DNA of 64,000 nucleotides from Pseudoclavibacter caeni (GCF_008831125.1 NZ_WBKA01000005.1:54816-118815), one strand, 5' to 3'. Counted from the stretch's first letter, positions 49,201 to 57,263 are shown. Notes: generated by a model not told the origin, from the letters alone. Program-made: numbers and translations.

Positions 49201-49622
49201 CCTGGGCTGCGGTCGGCCACGCGCAGGCGGTCACGGAGATCGCCGTGCAGTACGCCCGGCAGCGCCACCAGTTCGGTCGGGCGATCGGCGACACACAGCT
49301 CGTCCAGGAACGCCTGGCCGAGATGCTGTCGATCCTCACCAGCCTGCAGCTGCACGTGCGCACACTCGCCGAGCGGGACGCGGCGGGCACGATGCGCCCC
49401 GAGCAGGCGTCGCTGGCGAAGGTGACCGCCACACGCGGGGCCCGGCGGATCGCCCAGCTGGGCCGGGACATGCTCGGCGGAAACGGCATCCTGCTCGAGT
49501 ACGGGGTGATGCGGCACTTCGCCGACATCGAGGCACTGCACACCTACGAGGGTACCGAGAGCGTCCAGTCGCTCATCGTCGGCCGCGACCTCACCGGGCA
49601 CAGCGCCTTCAGCGGACACTGA
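46206..49622 (+). CDS. trifunctional fusion: enoyl-CoA hydratase / 3-hydroxyacyl-CoA dehydrogenase / acyl-CoA dehydrogenase
   Basis: A 1138-residue chain. Residues 1-35 are Gln/Pro-rich. Enoyl-CoA hydratase, about 40-230: FGAGADLSGF, with both catalytic Glu (E152 in GGGLEFAL, E173 in GLPEVG). 3-Hydroxyacyl-CoA dehydrogenase, about 355-715: NAD site VGVMGGGLM, LTNTSSLP, catalytic His493 in LIGFHFFNP, then GDRPGFLVNRLL. Acyl-CoA dehydrogenase, about 745-1138: FALTEPEHGSD, QRHQFGRAIGDTQ and the glutaryl-CoA-dehydrogenase-like HTYEGTESVQSLIVGRDLTG with base E1115. FadB/FadJ normally ends near residue 715; the added flavoenzyme is the unusual part. ATG 46206 has GAAGGAG upstream. Chain-length range is unknown. 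Confidence 0.93.
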   Translation: MSQPQTIPQPQPQQTTQAPESQTPPQPGPRPGAEAAPALAFETTVVEHRGHRIARVLLRPASGLVVWSPEALAALADWTRDVDTSGVDAIAFAAAGRVFGAGADLSGFRDIAERDAAREAAAAGYRALAGVSALPVPTFALIGGAALGGGLEFALRCDRRIARADVEGLGLPEVGLGLVPGWGGIPAAVAVIGPEATGRLAVLDALSGRGVDATTARTIGLVDDLVDDLDGVETLDRIVDALEAAPVRLEPEGAGEAWTPDALLARVRRRIPTPPPAVDRAVALIAQAARHPDPAFRSAQARIAQAGTPQPLEAETIDAFVDLLMTDESRAAIHAFFALQQARRRARPSGAQRRVDAVGVMGGGLMATQLAVLFATRLEVPVRVVELDADRVEQARARIAGLLDRAEAHGDLDAAARERIAGLLTVHADVTAVHGADVVIEAVYEDLDVKRAMWAEVEPHVADDALLLTNTSSLPVAAQGTALQHPERLIGFHFFNPVAVLPLVELIVPETADRGLADTALELGRRLGKAIVRTGDRPGFLVNRLLSRLFAEALELVDAGWDPLLVDRCLVRDGLPMTMFTLLDHIGHPVQLHVLETLHEVWPERFPVSTSLRLLVERTPAGSRSRWLDDSGRLTAAARDAIAVAVAERPAHDPACDTAEAARLHILRGVADEAALMLADGTVTEPGDIDAAMILGANHPRHNGGLLPLLDRSGASRRAPRGRELLPDGEANVPGDRHDDLPALAAYDVLRPLDLDFYGVFDDVPAEDRSWHERARRFTDSIADEVDTAWDHAEYPLVWARRLGALDLLTDGVTGPGLTPMSPLAAGLVGMEMHRCDGSVGTVVAVQGGLALRSIAMFGSPEQQREWLVPLARGERLGAFALTEPEHGSDAVALTTTARRDGDGWVITGRKKWIGNGSVGDVTVTWARDEEGRVRGFLVPQTAPGYIAETIRGKGSLRSIHQALITYDHVRLPADAVLPGARSFKDTARVLAATRLGIAWAAVGHAQAVTEIAVQYARQRHQFGRAIGDTQLVQERLAEMLSILTSLQLHVRTLAERDAAGTMRPEQASLAKVTATRGARRIAQLGRDMLGGNGILLEYGVMRHFADIEALHTYEGTESVQSLIVGRDLTGHSAFSGH

Positions 49623-49663
49623 GCACGGCAGGAGGTGGCGAGGCCCTGAACGAGGGCGACCGC

Positions 49664-49709
49664 CGGCCTGAACCGGATCGGGACCGAGACACCGACCCGG
49701 TTCAGGCCG
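49664..49709. terminator. bidirectional terminator after the fusion gene
   Basis: CGGCCTGAACCGG (49664-49676) pairs over 13 bp with CCGGTTCAGGCCG (49697-49709), between convergent genes. Confidence 0.75.
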
Positions 49710-49720
49710 CGGGGCGATGG

Positions 49721-51406
49721 TCAGCGGCCTCCGCCACCGCCACCTCCGCCTCCGCCACCGGCTGACCCTCCACCGCCGGCACCGCCAGAGAAGCTGCCAC
49801 CCGAGGAGGGGGCGGTCGCAGCTGAGTCGGCAGCCCCGGCGAGCCCGTGCACCATCCCGGCGAGCGTGCCGGCCCGCACGACGACGTCGCCGTCGAGCCA
49901 GGTCGGGGCCGTCCCCGAGGCCACGTAGGCGCGCTCGAGCGCATGCCCCCACGACTCCTCCACGCCCCACAGCACTGCCCAAGGCAACAGCCGCTCGGTG
50001 ATCCGGACGACGGACTCGGGCGCGCCGGCGTCCGCGTCCTCCCGCTCAGCGCCGGTGACGCTCTGCAGCATTCGCAGCCGGTCGGCCTCGGCGAGCGCCA
50101 TGTACATGCGCAGCCCCTCGATGTGCTCGCGTGCGAGGGAGCCAGCGCGGGTGAGTGACTGCGGCGGGCGCACGGTCAGCGTGCAGAGGACGACGGCGAC
50201 GATGGAGACCACCCCGGCGGCGAACAGCCAGCCGGAGACCGTGCTGATGCGGGTGGACACGAGGCCGACGACCGCGACGGCGGCCGCCGAGAGTGCCCAG
50301 GCACCGAGACGCAGGGCAGGGGTGAGCCGGCGTTCTGACCGAGCCCGAAGCCCGTCGGCTATGGCGCGGTGGCGGGCGTCACCGACCACTCTGGCCACCC
50401 GTCCGGCCCGTTCCTCACTCGGCCCGTCGAACCACACGACGCGTCCCGGGGACGGTGCCCCCTCACCCACAACGGCGGCGAGGGCGAGCCGGTCGGGCGG
50501 GCTCGCCGCATCGGGCAGACCGACCACGCGCACGCCGCGGCGCACCCGTTCGCGACCGAGGAGTCCACGGTCGCGACGTTCGACGACACGAACGACGCCG
50601 CGCACGGCAAGTTCCAGCACCGCGGCCGGAAACCATCGACCGGAGCGCTCGAGGAGGTCAGCGCCCTCGGCGAGATCGACCCTCTGGGGCGGTGTGCACT
50701 CGGGGACGATGACCTCGCGCCCGGGCACGTCGCCCCAGCGGCGGCGGCGCTGCCCCCACAGCCCGACGGCCGCGAACAAGGCGGCGGCGGCCGCACCGAG
50801 GGGCAGCCAGGTGGCCCACCAGGTGCGAGCCGGGGCAGTGGGGACGGTGAATGTTCCGGGGGCGAACCCCACGGCGACGGTCATCGTCTGCCCGGCGCCA
50901 AGCGCGCCGTCGCTGACGGCCTGCCAGGTCACGCCGTCATCCGCCGCATCCGATGTGATGCGGTTGATCGGGCACCGACCGGTGTCGCCCTCGGCACCCC
51001 GGTAACAGGCGGACTCGCCGTTCGCGGCGGCGGCGAGGCCTGCGGGCACGTGCACAGTCGCGGTCACGGCGTCGAAGCGCTGGGCCCAGTCGGTGCCGTT
51101 GACGTCCCAGTAGAACTCGTCGGCATCGGTGTCGCTGAAGTGGCGCACGAGATTGACCAGGTCGTAGACGATCACGTAGGTCTGCACGCCGCGCACGCAG
51201 CGGTCGTCGCCGATGGAGACGACGAGCTCCCCGCCCTCCTCGTCGGTCGTGTACGGCACGGCCGCCCCCGTGGCGTCGGTGTCGGCGCGCGCGGGCAGCG
51301 ACGTGTCGATCATCGCGAGCGCCATGAGCGCGGCGAGAAGCGCGAGCGCGGCGATCCGGGCGGCGGGGGATGTTCGGATCGGGGCGCTGCGGCAGGCCGG
51401 GGTCAT
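49721..51406 (-). CDS. DUF2207-family membrane protein with Gly-rich tail
   Basis: A 561-residue predicted membrane protein: a signal peptide (about 1-40), an extracellular DUF2207 domain (about 50-200, YVIVYDLVNLVRHFSDTDADEFYWDVNG, partly quoted), a membrane segment (about 205-220), a cytoplasmic region, two more segments (about 375-415), and a C-terminal (Ser)Gly-rich tail typical of the family. Function is unknown; the family is widespread in actinobacteria. The ATG at 51406 was chosen from TACCAT 6 nt upstream; the frame extends to 51472. Confidence 0.82.
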   Translation of the reverse strand: MTPACRSAPIRTSPAARIAALALLAALMALAMIDTSLPARADTDATGAAVPYTTDEEGGELVVSIGDDRCVRGVQTYVIVYDLVNLVRHFSDTDADEFYWDVNGTDWAQRFDAVTATVHVPAGLAAAANGESACYRGAEGDTGRCPINRITSDAADDGVTWQAVSDGALGAGQTMTVAVGFAPGTFTVPTAPARTWWATWLPLGAAAAALFAAVGLWGQRRRRWGDVPGREVIVPECTPPQRVDLAEGADLLERSGRWFPAAVLELAVRGVVRVVERRDRGLLGRERVRRGVRVVGLPDAASPPDRLALAAVVGEGAPSPGRVVWFDGPSEERAGRVARVVGDARHRAIADGLRARSERRLTPALRLGAWALSAAAVAVVGLVSTRISTVSGWLFAAGVVSIVAVVLCTLTVRPPQSLTRAGSLAREHIEGLRMYMALAEADRLRMLQSVTGAEREDADAGAPESVVRITERLLPWAVLWGVEESWGHALERAYVASGTAPTWLDGDVVVRAGTLAGMVHGLAGAADSAATAPSSGGSFSGGAGGGGSAGGGGGGGGGGGR

Positions 51407-51418
51407 GCGGTCATGGTA
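51407..51418 (-). promoter_or_regulatory. leaderless-type promoter of the DUF2207 gene
   Basis: TACCAT on the minus strand at 51413-51418, then 6 nt, then ATG at 51406. Confidence 0.4.
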
Positions 51419-51556
51419 CTGGGCCACGGGGGACGGACCGTCTGGAACGGACCCCCCCGGGACGGACCCCACCCGGGCAGACGGCTGGAGCGGTCAACGG
51501 GGCCGGACCGTCGGGCGAGGCCGGGATCGTGTCCGCAGCCGGCCCGGCCCGACGGC

Positions 51557-52753
51557 TCAGGCGCGCTCGAGCACGCTGGCGTAGTTCGATACCGCGGTGC
51601 CGCCCATGTTGACCACCCCGGCGACGTCAGCGGTCGGCAGCTGCATCTCGCCGGCCGTGCCGGTCAGCTGCATCGCGCAGAGCACATGCTGCGACACACC
51701 GGTGGCTCCCACCGGGTGCCCCTTCGCCTTCAGCCCGCCGCTGACGTTGACGGGCAGCCGGCCGTCGCGTTCGACGGTGCCGTCGTCGAGCAGCCGCGCG
51801 CCCTGCCCCGGCTCGGCCAGGCCGATCGACTCGTAGATGACGAGCTCGGCGATCGTGAAGCAGTCGTGCACCTCGAGCAGGCTGAAGTCGTCGAGGGTGC
51901 GGCCGGTGCGTTCGAGCGCGCGCTGCCAGGCTTCGCGCACACCGCCGAACAGGGTCAGGTCGCGCCGGTCGAGCGGCAGCCAGTCATTGGCCTGCTCGAT
52001 CGCCCGCAGGTGCACGGCGCCGTGCCCGGTGTGCGGGGCGCGGTCGCGGCGGGTGAGGACGAGGGCGGCGGCCCCGTCGGAGACCGGCGAGCAGTCGGTG
52101 CGCTTCAGGCGGCCGAACACGGTGGGGTTGCGGTCGGAGACCGTCTCGCAGAAGGCCACGTCGAACGGCTTGTGCAGCTGTGCGTAGGGGTTGCGCATCC
52201 CGTTGGCGTGGTTCTTCGCGGCGATCTGCGCCATCGTGTGGGCGGGGTCGCCGTACCGGTCGGCGTAGGCGTCCGCGACGGCCGAGAACATCTCGGCGAA
52301 CCCGCCGCGGGAGTCGGTGCCGGCCAGCTCGTAGGAGGCGCCGAGCAGTGCCCGGCCGACCTGCTCGGGGCTCGCCTGGGTCATCTTCTCGACGCCGATG
52401 ACGAGCACCCGGTCAGCGTCGCCGCTGCGCACGGCGCGCACCCCGGTGCGTACGGCAGCGGCGCCGGAGGAGCAGGCGTTCTCGACCCGGGTCGCGGGCC
52501 GATACAGCAGCGCCTCGTCGATCTGCAGGGCGAGCGACGACGGGAACGCGAGCGGGACGAGCCCCGCGTTGTAGGTGCCGATGACGACCTCGTCGATGTC
52601 ACCGGGCTCGAGGCCGGCGTCGGCGATCGCCTGCCCGCCGATGCGGGTGATGAGGCTCTCCAGCGTCTCGTCGGGCAGCTTCCCGAAGCGGGAGTGGGCC
52701 CAGCCGGCGATCAGGACGTCGTCGGGGCGGGGATCGGTGCGGGTGGCGGTCAT
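51557..52753 (-). CDS. thiolase, SCP-x type (acetyl-CoA acetyltransferase)
   Basis: A 398-residue thiolase of the SCP-x/SCP2-thiolase-like group. The acyl-accepting Cys is in [11 protein letters not shown] near residue 94; [12 protein letters not shown] near residue 297 and [14 protein letters not shown] near residue 340 give the HDCF and GHP motifs. The C-terminal CxG motif of condensing thiolases is not present, which suits a degradative role. It overlaps the CoA-transferase B gene as ATGA and is the last gene of the operon. It could provide the fourth beta-oxidation step. Confidence 0.88.
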   Translation of the reverse strand: MTATRTDPRPDDVLIAGWAHSRFGKLPDETLESLITRIGGQAIADAGLEPGDIDEVVIGTYNAGLVPLAFPSSLALQIDEALLYRPATRVENACSSGAAAVRTGVRAVRSGDADRVLVIGVEKMTQASPEQVGRALLGASYELAGTDSRGGFAEMFSAVADAYADRYGDPAHTMAQIAAKNHANGMRNPYAQLHKPFDVAFCETVSDRNPTVFGRLKRTDCSPVSDGAAALVLTRRDRAPHTGHGAVHLRAIEQANDWLPLDRRDLTLFGGVREAWQRALERTGRTLDDFSLLEVHDCFTIAELVIYESIGLAEPGQGARLLDDGTVERDGRLPVNVSGGLKAKGHPVGATGVSQHVLCAMQLTGTAGEMQLPTADVAGVVNMGGTAVSNYASVLERA

Positions 52754-53427
52754 GCGTGGGTCTCCTCGGTCTCGGGCTGGATGATGTGCAGGTCGTCGGG
52801 GACGACGAGCGGCGCGTCGGTGCGCCGACGGATCTCGTCGACGGTGACGTCGGCGGGGTGGCCGACCAGGCGCAGCCCCTCCGGTGTGACGTCGATGACG
52901 GCGATGTCGGTGATGATCCGGTCGACGGCACCGGCGCCGGTGAGCGGCAGGTCGCAGCGACGACGGATCTTGGGCGTGCCGTCCTTGGCAGTGTGGTCAG
53001 TGAGCACGATCACCCGTCGGGTGCCCGCGACGAGGTCCATGGCCCCGCCCGGCCCCTTCACCTTGCGCCCGGGGATCGCCCAGTTGGCGAGGTCGCCGCG
53101 CTCGGAGACCTGCATCGCCCCGAGCACGGCGATGTCGATGCGACCGCCGCGGATCATCCCGAACGACAGCGCCGAGTCGAAAAAGCTCGCGCCGGGGGCG
53201 ACGGTGACGGTCTGCTTGCCGGCGTTGATCACATCCGGGTCCTCCTCCCCCTCCCAGGGGAAGGCGCCGACGCCGAGGATGCCGTTCTCGGAGTGCAGGG
53301 TCACGTGCACTCCCTCGGGCACGTGGTTGGCCACCAGCGTGGGGATGCCGATGCCGAGGTTGACGTAGTCGCCGTCGTGCAGCTCGCGGGCCGCCAGCCA
53401 GGCCATCTGGTCTCGTGTCCAGCTCAT
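52750..53427 (-). CDS. scoB: 3-oxoacid CoA-transferase subunit B
   Basis: A 225-residue beta subunit of a family I CoA-transferase. The catalytic Glu lies in [11 protein letters not shown] near residue 47, after [39 protein letters not shown] and [10 protein letters not shown] are also typical. It transfers CoA, usually from succinyl-CoA, to acetoacetate, 3-oxoadipate or a related oxoacid; the acceptor cannot be read from sequence. The start lies 14 nt after the subunit A stop. Confidence 0.92.
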   Translation of the reverse strand: MSWTRDQMAWLAARELHDGDYVNLGIGIPTLVANHVPEGVHVTLHSENGILGVGAFPWEGEEDPDVINAGKQTVTVAPGASFFDSALSFGMIRGGRIDIAVLGAMQVSERGDLANWAIPGRKVKGPGGAMDLVAGTRRVIVLTDHTAKDGTPKIRRRCDLPLTGAGAVDRIITDIAVIDVTPEGLRLVGHPADVTVDEIRRRTDAPLVVPDDLHIIQPETEETHA

Positions 53428-53441
53428 GGTTCACTCCTCTC

Positions 53442-54158
53442 TCAGGCCGCCACGTCGCGGGCGGGACGCGGGCGCACGGTGCGCCGCTCGATTGGCCGCT
53501 CCCGGTGCGCGGCCGAGACGACGGACTCGACGAAGATGCCGGGCGTCTCGATGCGGTCTGGCTCGAGCGCGTCAGGCTCGATGCGCTCGGCCTCGACGAC
53601 GGTGTGGTCGGCGGCCTGGGCGACGAGCGGGTTGAAGTTGCGGGCCGCGGCCCGGTAGGCGAGGTTGCCGAACCGGTCGGCCCGGTGAGCGTGGACGAGG
53701 CCGAGATCGGCGTGCAGCGCCGTCTCGAGCAGATGCGGCACCCCGTCGAAGTCACGCACCTCGTGGTCGCGGGCGACGTCGGTGCCGACACCGGTGGGCG
53801 TGTAGAAGGCGGGGATGCCGGCCCCCGCGGCGCGCAGCCGCTCGGCGAGCGTGCCCTGCGGCACGAACACGACCTCGACCTCGCCGGCGATCATCTGCCG
53901 GGCGAACTCGTCGTTCTCCCCCGCGTACGAGCAGTGCACGCGGGCGACCTGGTGGCTGTCGAGCAGCAGGCCGAGCCCGACGCCGTCGAGCCCCATGTTG
54001 TTGGAGATGATGGTCAGCTCCCGCACCCCCGAGTCGCGCACTGCCTCGATGAGCTCGAGCGGCGAGCCGCAGATGCCGAACCCGCCCACGGCGATCGTCA
54101 TCCCGTCATGCAGCAGCGGTTCGAGCGCCTGGCGCGCCGCCGTGATCCGCTTGATCAT
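53442..54158 (-). CDS. scoA: 3-oxoacid CoA-transferase subunit A
   Basis: A 238-residue alpha subunit. It begins MIKRITAARQALEPLLHDGM, followed by IAVGGFGICGSPLELIEAV near residue 23 and LTIISNNMG. GTLAERLRAAGAGIPAFYTPTGVGT near residue 100 is quoted in part. The last 30 residues form an Arg-rich tail. The ATG at 54158 has GAGGAGG 5 nt upstream. It leads the scoA-scoB-thiolase operon and diverges from the IclR gene. Confidence 0.92.
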   Translation of the reverse strand: MIKRITAARQALEPLLHDGMTIAVGGFGICGSPLELIEAVRDSGVRELTIISNNMGLDGVGLGLLLDSHQVARVHCSYAGENDEFARQMIAGEVEVVFVPQGTLAERLRAAGAGIPAFYTPTGVGTDVARDHEVRDFDGVPHLLETALHADLGLVHAHRADRFGNLAYRAAARNFNPLVAQAADHTVVEAERIEPDALEPDRIETPGIFVESVVSAAHRERPIERRTVRPRPARDVAA

Positions 54159-54234
54159 GTGGACCTCCTCATCCCTGGACCAGTGCGGACCCCATTGTCC
54201 ACATGCCGGTCATCGACTCTCATCGACTGCCCCG

Positions 54235-54263
54235 AGCGTAAAGACGGCCGGGCGCGCCGGCAA
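54235..54263 (-). promoter_or_regulatory. promoter of the scoAB-thiolase operon
   Basis: On the minus strand TTGCCG (54258-54263, -35), 17 nt, TACGCT (54235-54240, -10). The leader is about 70 nt with a good ribosome-binding site. Confidence 0.55.
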
Positions 54264-54282
54264 ATGATATACACGCCCCGAT

Positions 54283-54312
54283 GGACACCAGTCATGTCCG
54301 TATAGTGGACCC
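54283..54312 (+). promoter_or_regulatory. iclR leaderless promoter with overlapping GGACA/TGTCC repeats
   Basis: TATAGT (54301-54306) is 6 nt before the GTG at 54313. It lies between TGTCC (54295-54299) and GGACC (54307-54311); an upstream GGACA is at 54283-54287. The arms are each 7 bp apart, giving two overlapping dyads, likely an autoregulatory IclR site. Confidence 0.5.
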
Positions 54313-55113
54313 GTGAACGATGACCACGCCGCCCAGACCGGCACGCAGTCGCTCGACCGGGCGTTGCGCCTCCTCCACCTCATCGCCGACGCGGACGCCC
54401 CCTGCGGCACCGGCGAGCTGTCCCGCCGGGCCGGACTGACGCGTCCGACCGCCCACCGGCTGCTGCAGGGCCTGCACCACGCCGGCATGGTCTCCCGCGC
54501 GGACGCGACCGAGCCCGTCACGGGGTCGCACCGCACGGCACGCTGGGAGCTGGGGCCGCAGCTGGCCGTGCTCGGCACGCTCGCCGCGGCGCGACGACCG
54601 CTCCCCCGGCTCGCCCGGCCGCTGCTGCAGCGGATCGCCCAGGCCACCGGGGAGAGCGCGTTCCTCTCCGTGCTGCGCGGCCACACGACCGTGTGCGTGG
54701 CTGAAGAGGAGGGCTGGTACCCGATGCGGTCGTACGTGCTGCACGTGGGCAGCCGGTTCCCCGTCGGCGTGGGCACCGCGGGGATGGCGTTCGCGGGACT
54801 GCTCGACGCCGACGAGCTCGACCGGGCGCTCGCGGCGACCCGGGCCGGGCGGGTGGAGCTCGGCCCCGCCTTCGACGACGACCGGGTGCGGGTGCGCGCC
54901 GAGCGGACGCGACGGCTCGGCTGGGCGTGGAACCCCGGCCTCATCGTGGCTGGCAGCCACGGGGTCGGCGTGGCGGTGCGCGAGCCGGGGGCGCCGGCCT
55001 GGGCGCTGAGCGTCACCGGGGTGGAGCAGCGCTTCGCCGACGGACGCGCCGAGCGACTTGCGGAGACGCTGCTGGAGGCGGCGACCGAGCTGCGCGAGCG
55101 GCTCGCCCGCTGA
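54313..55113 (+). CDS. IclR-family regulator
   Basis: A 266-residue IclR-family protein. The winged helix is at about 12-70 (GTGELSRRAGLTRPTAHRLLQ), followed by the ligand domain (GESAFLSVLRGHTTVCVAEEEG near residue 115, partly quoted; VGTAGMAFAG near 152). It starts with a leaderless GTG. It diverges from scoAB-thiolase and is its likely regulator, with an oxoacid or aromatic-pathway intermediate as plausible effector. Confidence 0.88.
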   Translation: MNDDHAAQTGTQSLDRALRLLHLIADADAPCGTGELSRRAGLTRPTAHRLLQGLHHAGMVSRADATEPVTGSHRTARWELGPQLAVLGTLAAARRPLPRLARPLLQRIAQATGESAFLSVLRGHTTVCVAEEEGWYPMRSYVLHVGSRFPVGVGTAGMAFAGLLDADELDRALAATRAGRVELGPAFDDDRVRVRAERTRRLGWAWNPGLIVAGSHGVGVAVREPGAPAWALSVTGVEQRFADGRAERLAETLLEAATELRERLAR

Positions 55114-55125
55114 CGGGACCGCGGG

Positions 55126-56133
55126 TCAGAGCCAGTCGCGCACCTTGAACTGGATGTACAGGCCGACGCTCGTGAGCGCGACGAGGGCGATCGCGACGAC
55201 GCCGCCGGTGCCGGTGCCGAACAGCGGCAGGTCGACGTTCATGCCGAAGAACCCGGTGATGAGCGTGGGCACGGCGATGATCGCCGCCCAGGCGGTGAGC
55301 TTCTTCATCACGAGATTCATCCGGTTGCCCTGGCTGGAGAGGTTCGTGTCGACGATCGTGCTGGCGAGGTCGCGCAGCGAGTCGGTCCAGTCGCTCACCC
55401 GCAGCACGTGGTCGTACACGTCCAGCAGGTAGGGCTGCAGCGCGTCCGGCAGCGGCGGGTCGGAGCGGTTGATGATGCTGCTGACGATCTCGCGGGTGGG
55501 CAGGGCGAGCCGGCGCAGCACGACGAGCTGCTTGTGCAGCAGGTAGGCGTCCCGCTGCACACGGTGGGCGTCCGGATGCGTGCCGAGCACCTCCGCCTCC
55601 AGCTGCTCGACCTCCTCGTCGAGCGCCTGGACGGTGTCGAAGTGCGTGTCTACGACGTGGTCGACGATCGCCCACACCAAGGTCATCGGCCCGGCGGCGA
55701 GCAGCCCCGGATGCGCCTCCCACCCCCGTCTCACGCAGTCGATGTCGAACCCGTCGGCCCGACGCACGGTGACCACGACTCGGCCGGCGACGAACACGTC
55801 CACCTCGTGGCGCACGATGCGATCCTGCGGGGCCGGCGCGGGGCCTGGCCCAGCGAGCGCCAGGGCGTAGAGGGTGAGGAACAGATGGGTCTCGTAGCGG
55901 ACGAGCTTCGCCCGCTCCTCGCTCCCCTCGACATCCTCCACGGCGAGAGGGTGCAGGTGCAGCAGCTCGGCGAGCCGCTCGAGCCGCTCGTGATCGGGGT
56001 CGACGAGGTCGACCCAGGTGACCCGCTCGGCGTCGTCGCGCAGCGCCGTGATCTCCTCGACCGCGGCGGTGCACTCGATGCGGCCGTCGCGGTAGACGAC
56101 CGCGGTGGCCGCGGGCTCGGTGCTGGCTGGCAT
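55126..56133 (-). CDS. corA: CorA-family magnesium/cobalt transporter
   Basis: A 335-residue CorA channel: a cytoplasmic funnel (about 1-265) and two C-terminal membrane helices with the selectivity motif GFFGMNV near residue 297. AVEDVEGSEERAKLVRYETHLFL (partly quoted) is typical of the actinobacterial group. The ATG at 56133 is leaderless (TAGACT, 7 nt). The stop lies 12 nt from the convergent iclR stop. Confidence 0.93.
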   Translation of the reverse strand: MPASTEPAATAVVYRDGRIECTAAVEEITALRDDAERVTWVDLVDPDHERLERLAELLHLHPLAVEDVEGSEERAKLVRYETHLFLTLYALALAGPGPAPAPQDRIVRHEVDVFVAGRVVVTVRRADGFDIDCVRRGWEAHPGLLAAGPMTLVWAIVDHVVDTHFDTVQALDEEVEQLEAEVLGTHPDAHRVQRDAYLLHKQLVVLRRLALPTREIVSSIINRSDPPLPDALQPYLLDVYDHVLRVSDWTDSLRDLASTIVDTNLSSQGNRMNLVMKKLTAWAAIIAVPTLITGFFGMNVDLPLFGTGTGGVVAIALVALTSVGLYIQFKVRDWL

Positions 56134-56146
56134 GCTCTCGAGTCTA
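56134..56146 (-). promoter_or_regulatory. leaderless-type promoter of corA
   Basis: TAGACT on the minus strand at 56141-56146, then 7 nt, then ATG 56133. The -10 box overlaps the stop end of the upstream Ppx/GppA gene at 56144. Confidence 0.5.
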
Positions 56147-57163
56147 CGATCGACCGGCGTCGGGCCGCTCCAGCGCGCTCCTCGCGACGCCGTCGAGGAT
56201 GTCCTGCTCGCTGTACGCGATCGGCACGGCGAGCCCCGCGGCCACCAGTCGGGCGCACACGCGATCCCAGATGACCGCCGCGGCGCCGACCACGTCGCGG
56301 CGCCCCGGGTCGACGCCGAGCGCGGCGAGCTCGGTCGCGTCGGAGCGGATGATCCGGGCCGCCGCGCGGCGCAGTGCGTCCACCGGCCACGCGCGCCTGG
56401 AGAGCTCGGCACGGCGCGCGCAGGAGACGCCGGCTGCGACGGCCGCGATCGCGCCGACCGAGTCAGACACCCCGATGACCCGGTCGAGGCCGCCCAGCGG
56501 CACGATCTGCTCGGCGCGGTCGAGCGCCCGGTCGACGTCCCGCGCGATCGCGGCACGAACGGTGGCGTCCAGCGGCGTGCCGGCCACGTGCCGCTCGGCG
56601 AGGCGGACGCTGCCGACGTCCATCGAGTGCGCGGCCAGCACGGCGCCGGCCGTCGCGTCGCCGACGACGAGCTCGGTGGAGCCACCGCCCATGTCGATCA
56701 CGAGCGTGCGATCCGGTCGCCCGGGCGCCGCCGCGCGCGGCAGGCCCGCGGTCGCCCCGCGGAATGACAGCGCCGCCTCCTCGGTGCCGGCGATGACCTC
56801 CGGGATGACGCCGAGGACGCTGCGGACCCGGTCGACGAGCGGGGCCGGGTCGGTCACGTCACGGCTGGCCGAGGTGGCCGCGAACCGCACCCGGGACGCC
56901 GGCACGGCGAGTCGGTCGAGCTCGGCTCGGATCACCGCCAGGGCGGCGTCGAGCCGGGCGAGCGCCGGCGGGGCGAAGCGGCGGGTGCGGTCGACGCCCT
57001 CGCCGAGGCGGATCACCCGGGAGCGCCGCGCGAGCTCGCGCGCCCCGTCGGGCGCGCGTTCGAGGACGAGCAGGCGGATCGTGTTCGTGCCGCAGTCCAC
57101 GCCGGCGGCGCGGACCGGCTCTGGAGCATCCGGCCGGAGCGTGCGCGGGGTCTGACTCGACAT
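56144..57163 (-). CDS. Ppx/GppA family phosphatase
   Basis: A 339-residue exopolyphosphatase/guanosine pentaphosphatase family protein with the ASKHA fold. The N-terminal phosphate-1 motif AGVDCGTNTIRLLV is near residue 20, VIAGTEEAALSF near residue 120 and the phosphate-2 motif VIDMGGGSTELVVG near residue 148. It is the short, two-domain actinobacterial type. It hydrolyses polyphosphate or pppGpp; which one cannot be told. The ATG at 57163 was set by TACCAT 7 nt upstream. Confidence 0.9.
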   Translation of the reverse strand: MSSQTPRTLRPDAPEPVRAAGVDCGTNTIRLLVLERAPDGARELARRSRVIRLGEGVDRTRRFAPPALARLDAALAVIRAELDRLAVPASRVRFAATSASRDVTDPAPLVDRVRSVLGVIPEVIAGTEEAALSFRGATAGLPRAAAPGRPDRTLVIDMGGGSTELVVGDATAGAVLAAHSMDVGSVRLAERHVAGTPLDATVRAAIARDVDRALDRAEQIVPLGGLDRVIGVSDSVGAIAAVAAGVSCARRAELSRRAWPVDALRRAAARIIRSDATELAALGVDPGRRDVVGAAAVIWDRVCARLVAAGLAVPIAYSEQDILDGVARSALERPDAGRS

Positions 57164-57176
57164 GAGCCCCATGGTA
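57164..57176 (-). promoter_or_regulatory. leaderless-type promoter of the Ppx/GppA gene
   Basis: TACCAT on the minus strand at 57171-57176, then 7 nt, then ATG at 57163. Confidence 0.4.
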
Positions 57177-57242
57177 GAGGCCCGGCCGCCGCAGCCCGGC
57201 CGCACCCTGCGCGGGGAATATCCCGACGCCCCGATCGTTGGA

Positions 57243-57263
57243 GTTGAGCGTATGACACTCAAG
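57243..57263. promoter_or_regulatory. HAIR element (HspR operator) upstream of the Clp ATPase
   Basis: GTTGAGC-N7-ACTCAAG matches the HAIR consensus CTTGAGT-N7-ACTCAAG in 12 of 14 positions with exact spacing. HAIR is the HspR binding site controlling dnaK and clpB in streptomycetes and mycobacteria. It lies 67 bp before the Clp start. Confidence 0.7.

Noticed and set aside
46206-49622. Possibility that the fusion is two genes joined by a sequencing error
   Set aside because: The linker (about residues 715-745) is an in-frame, hydrophilic stretch with no lost start or ribosome-binding site, and both flanking domains are complete. Resequencing would settle it.
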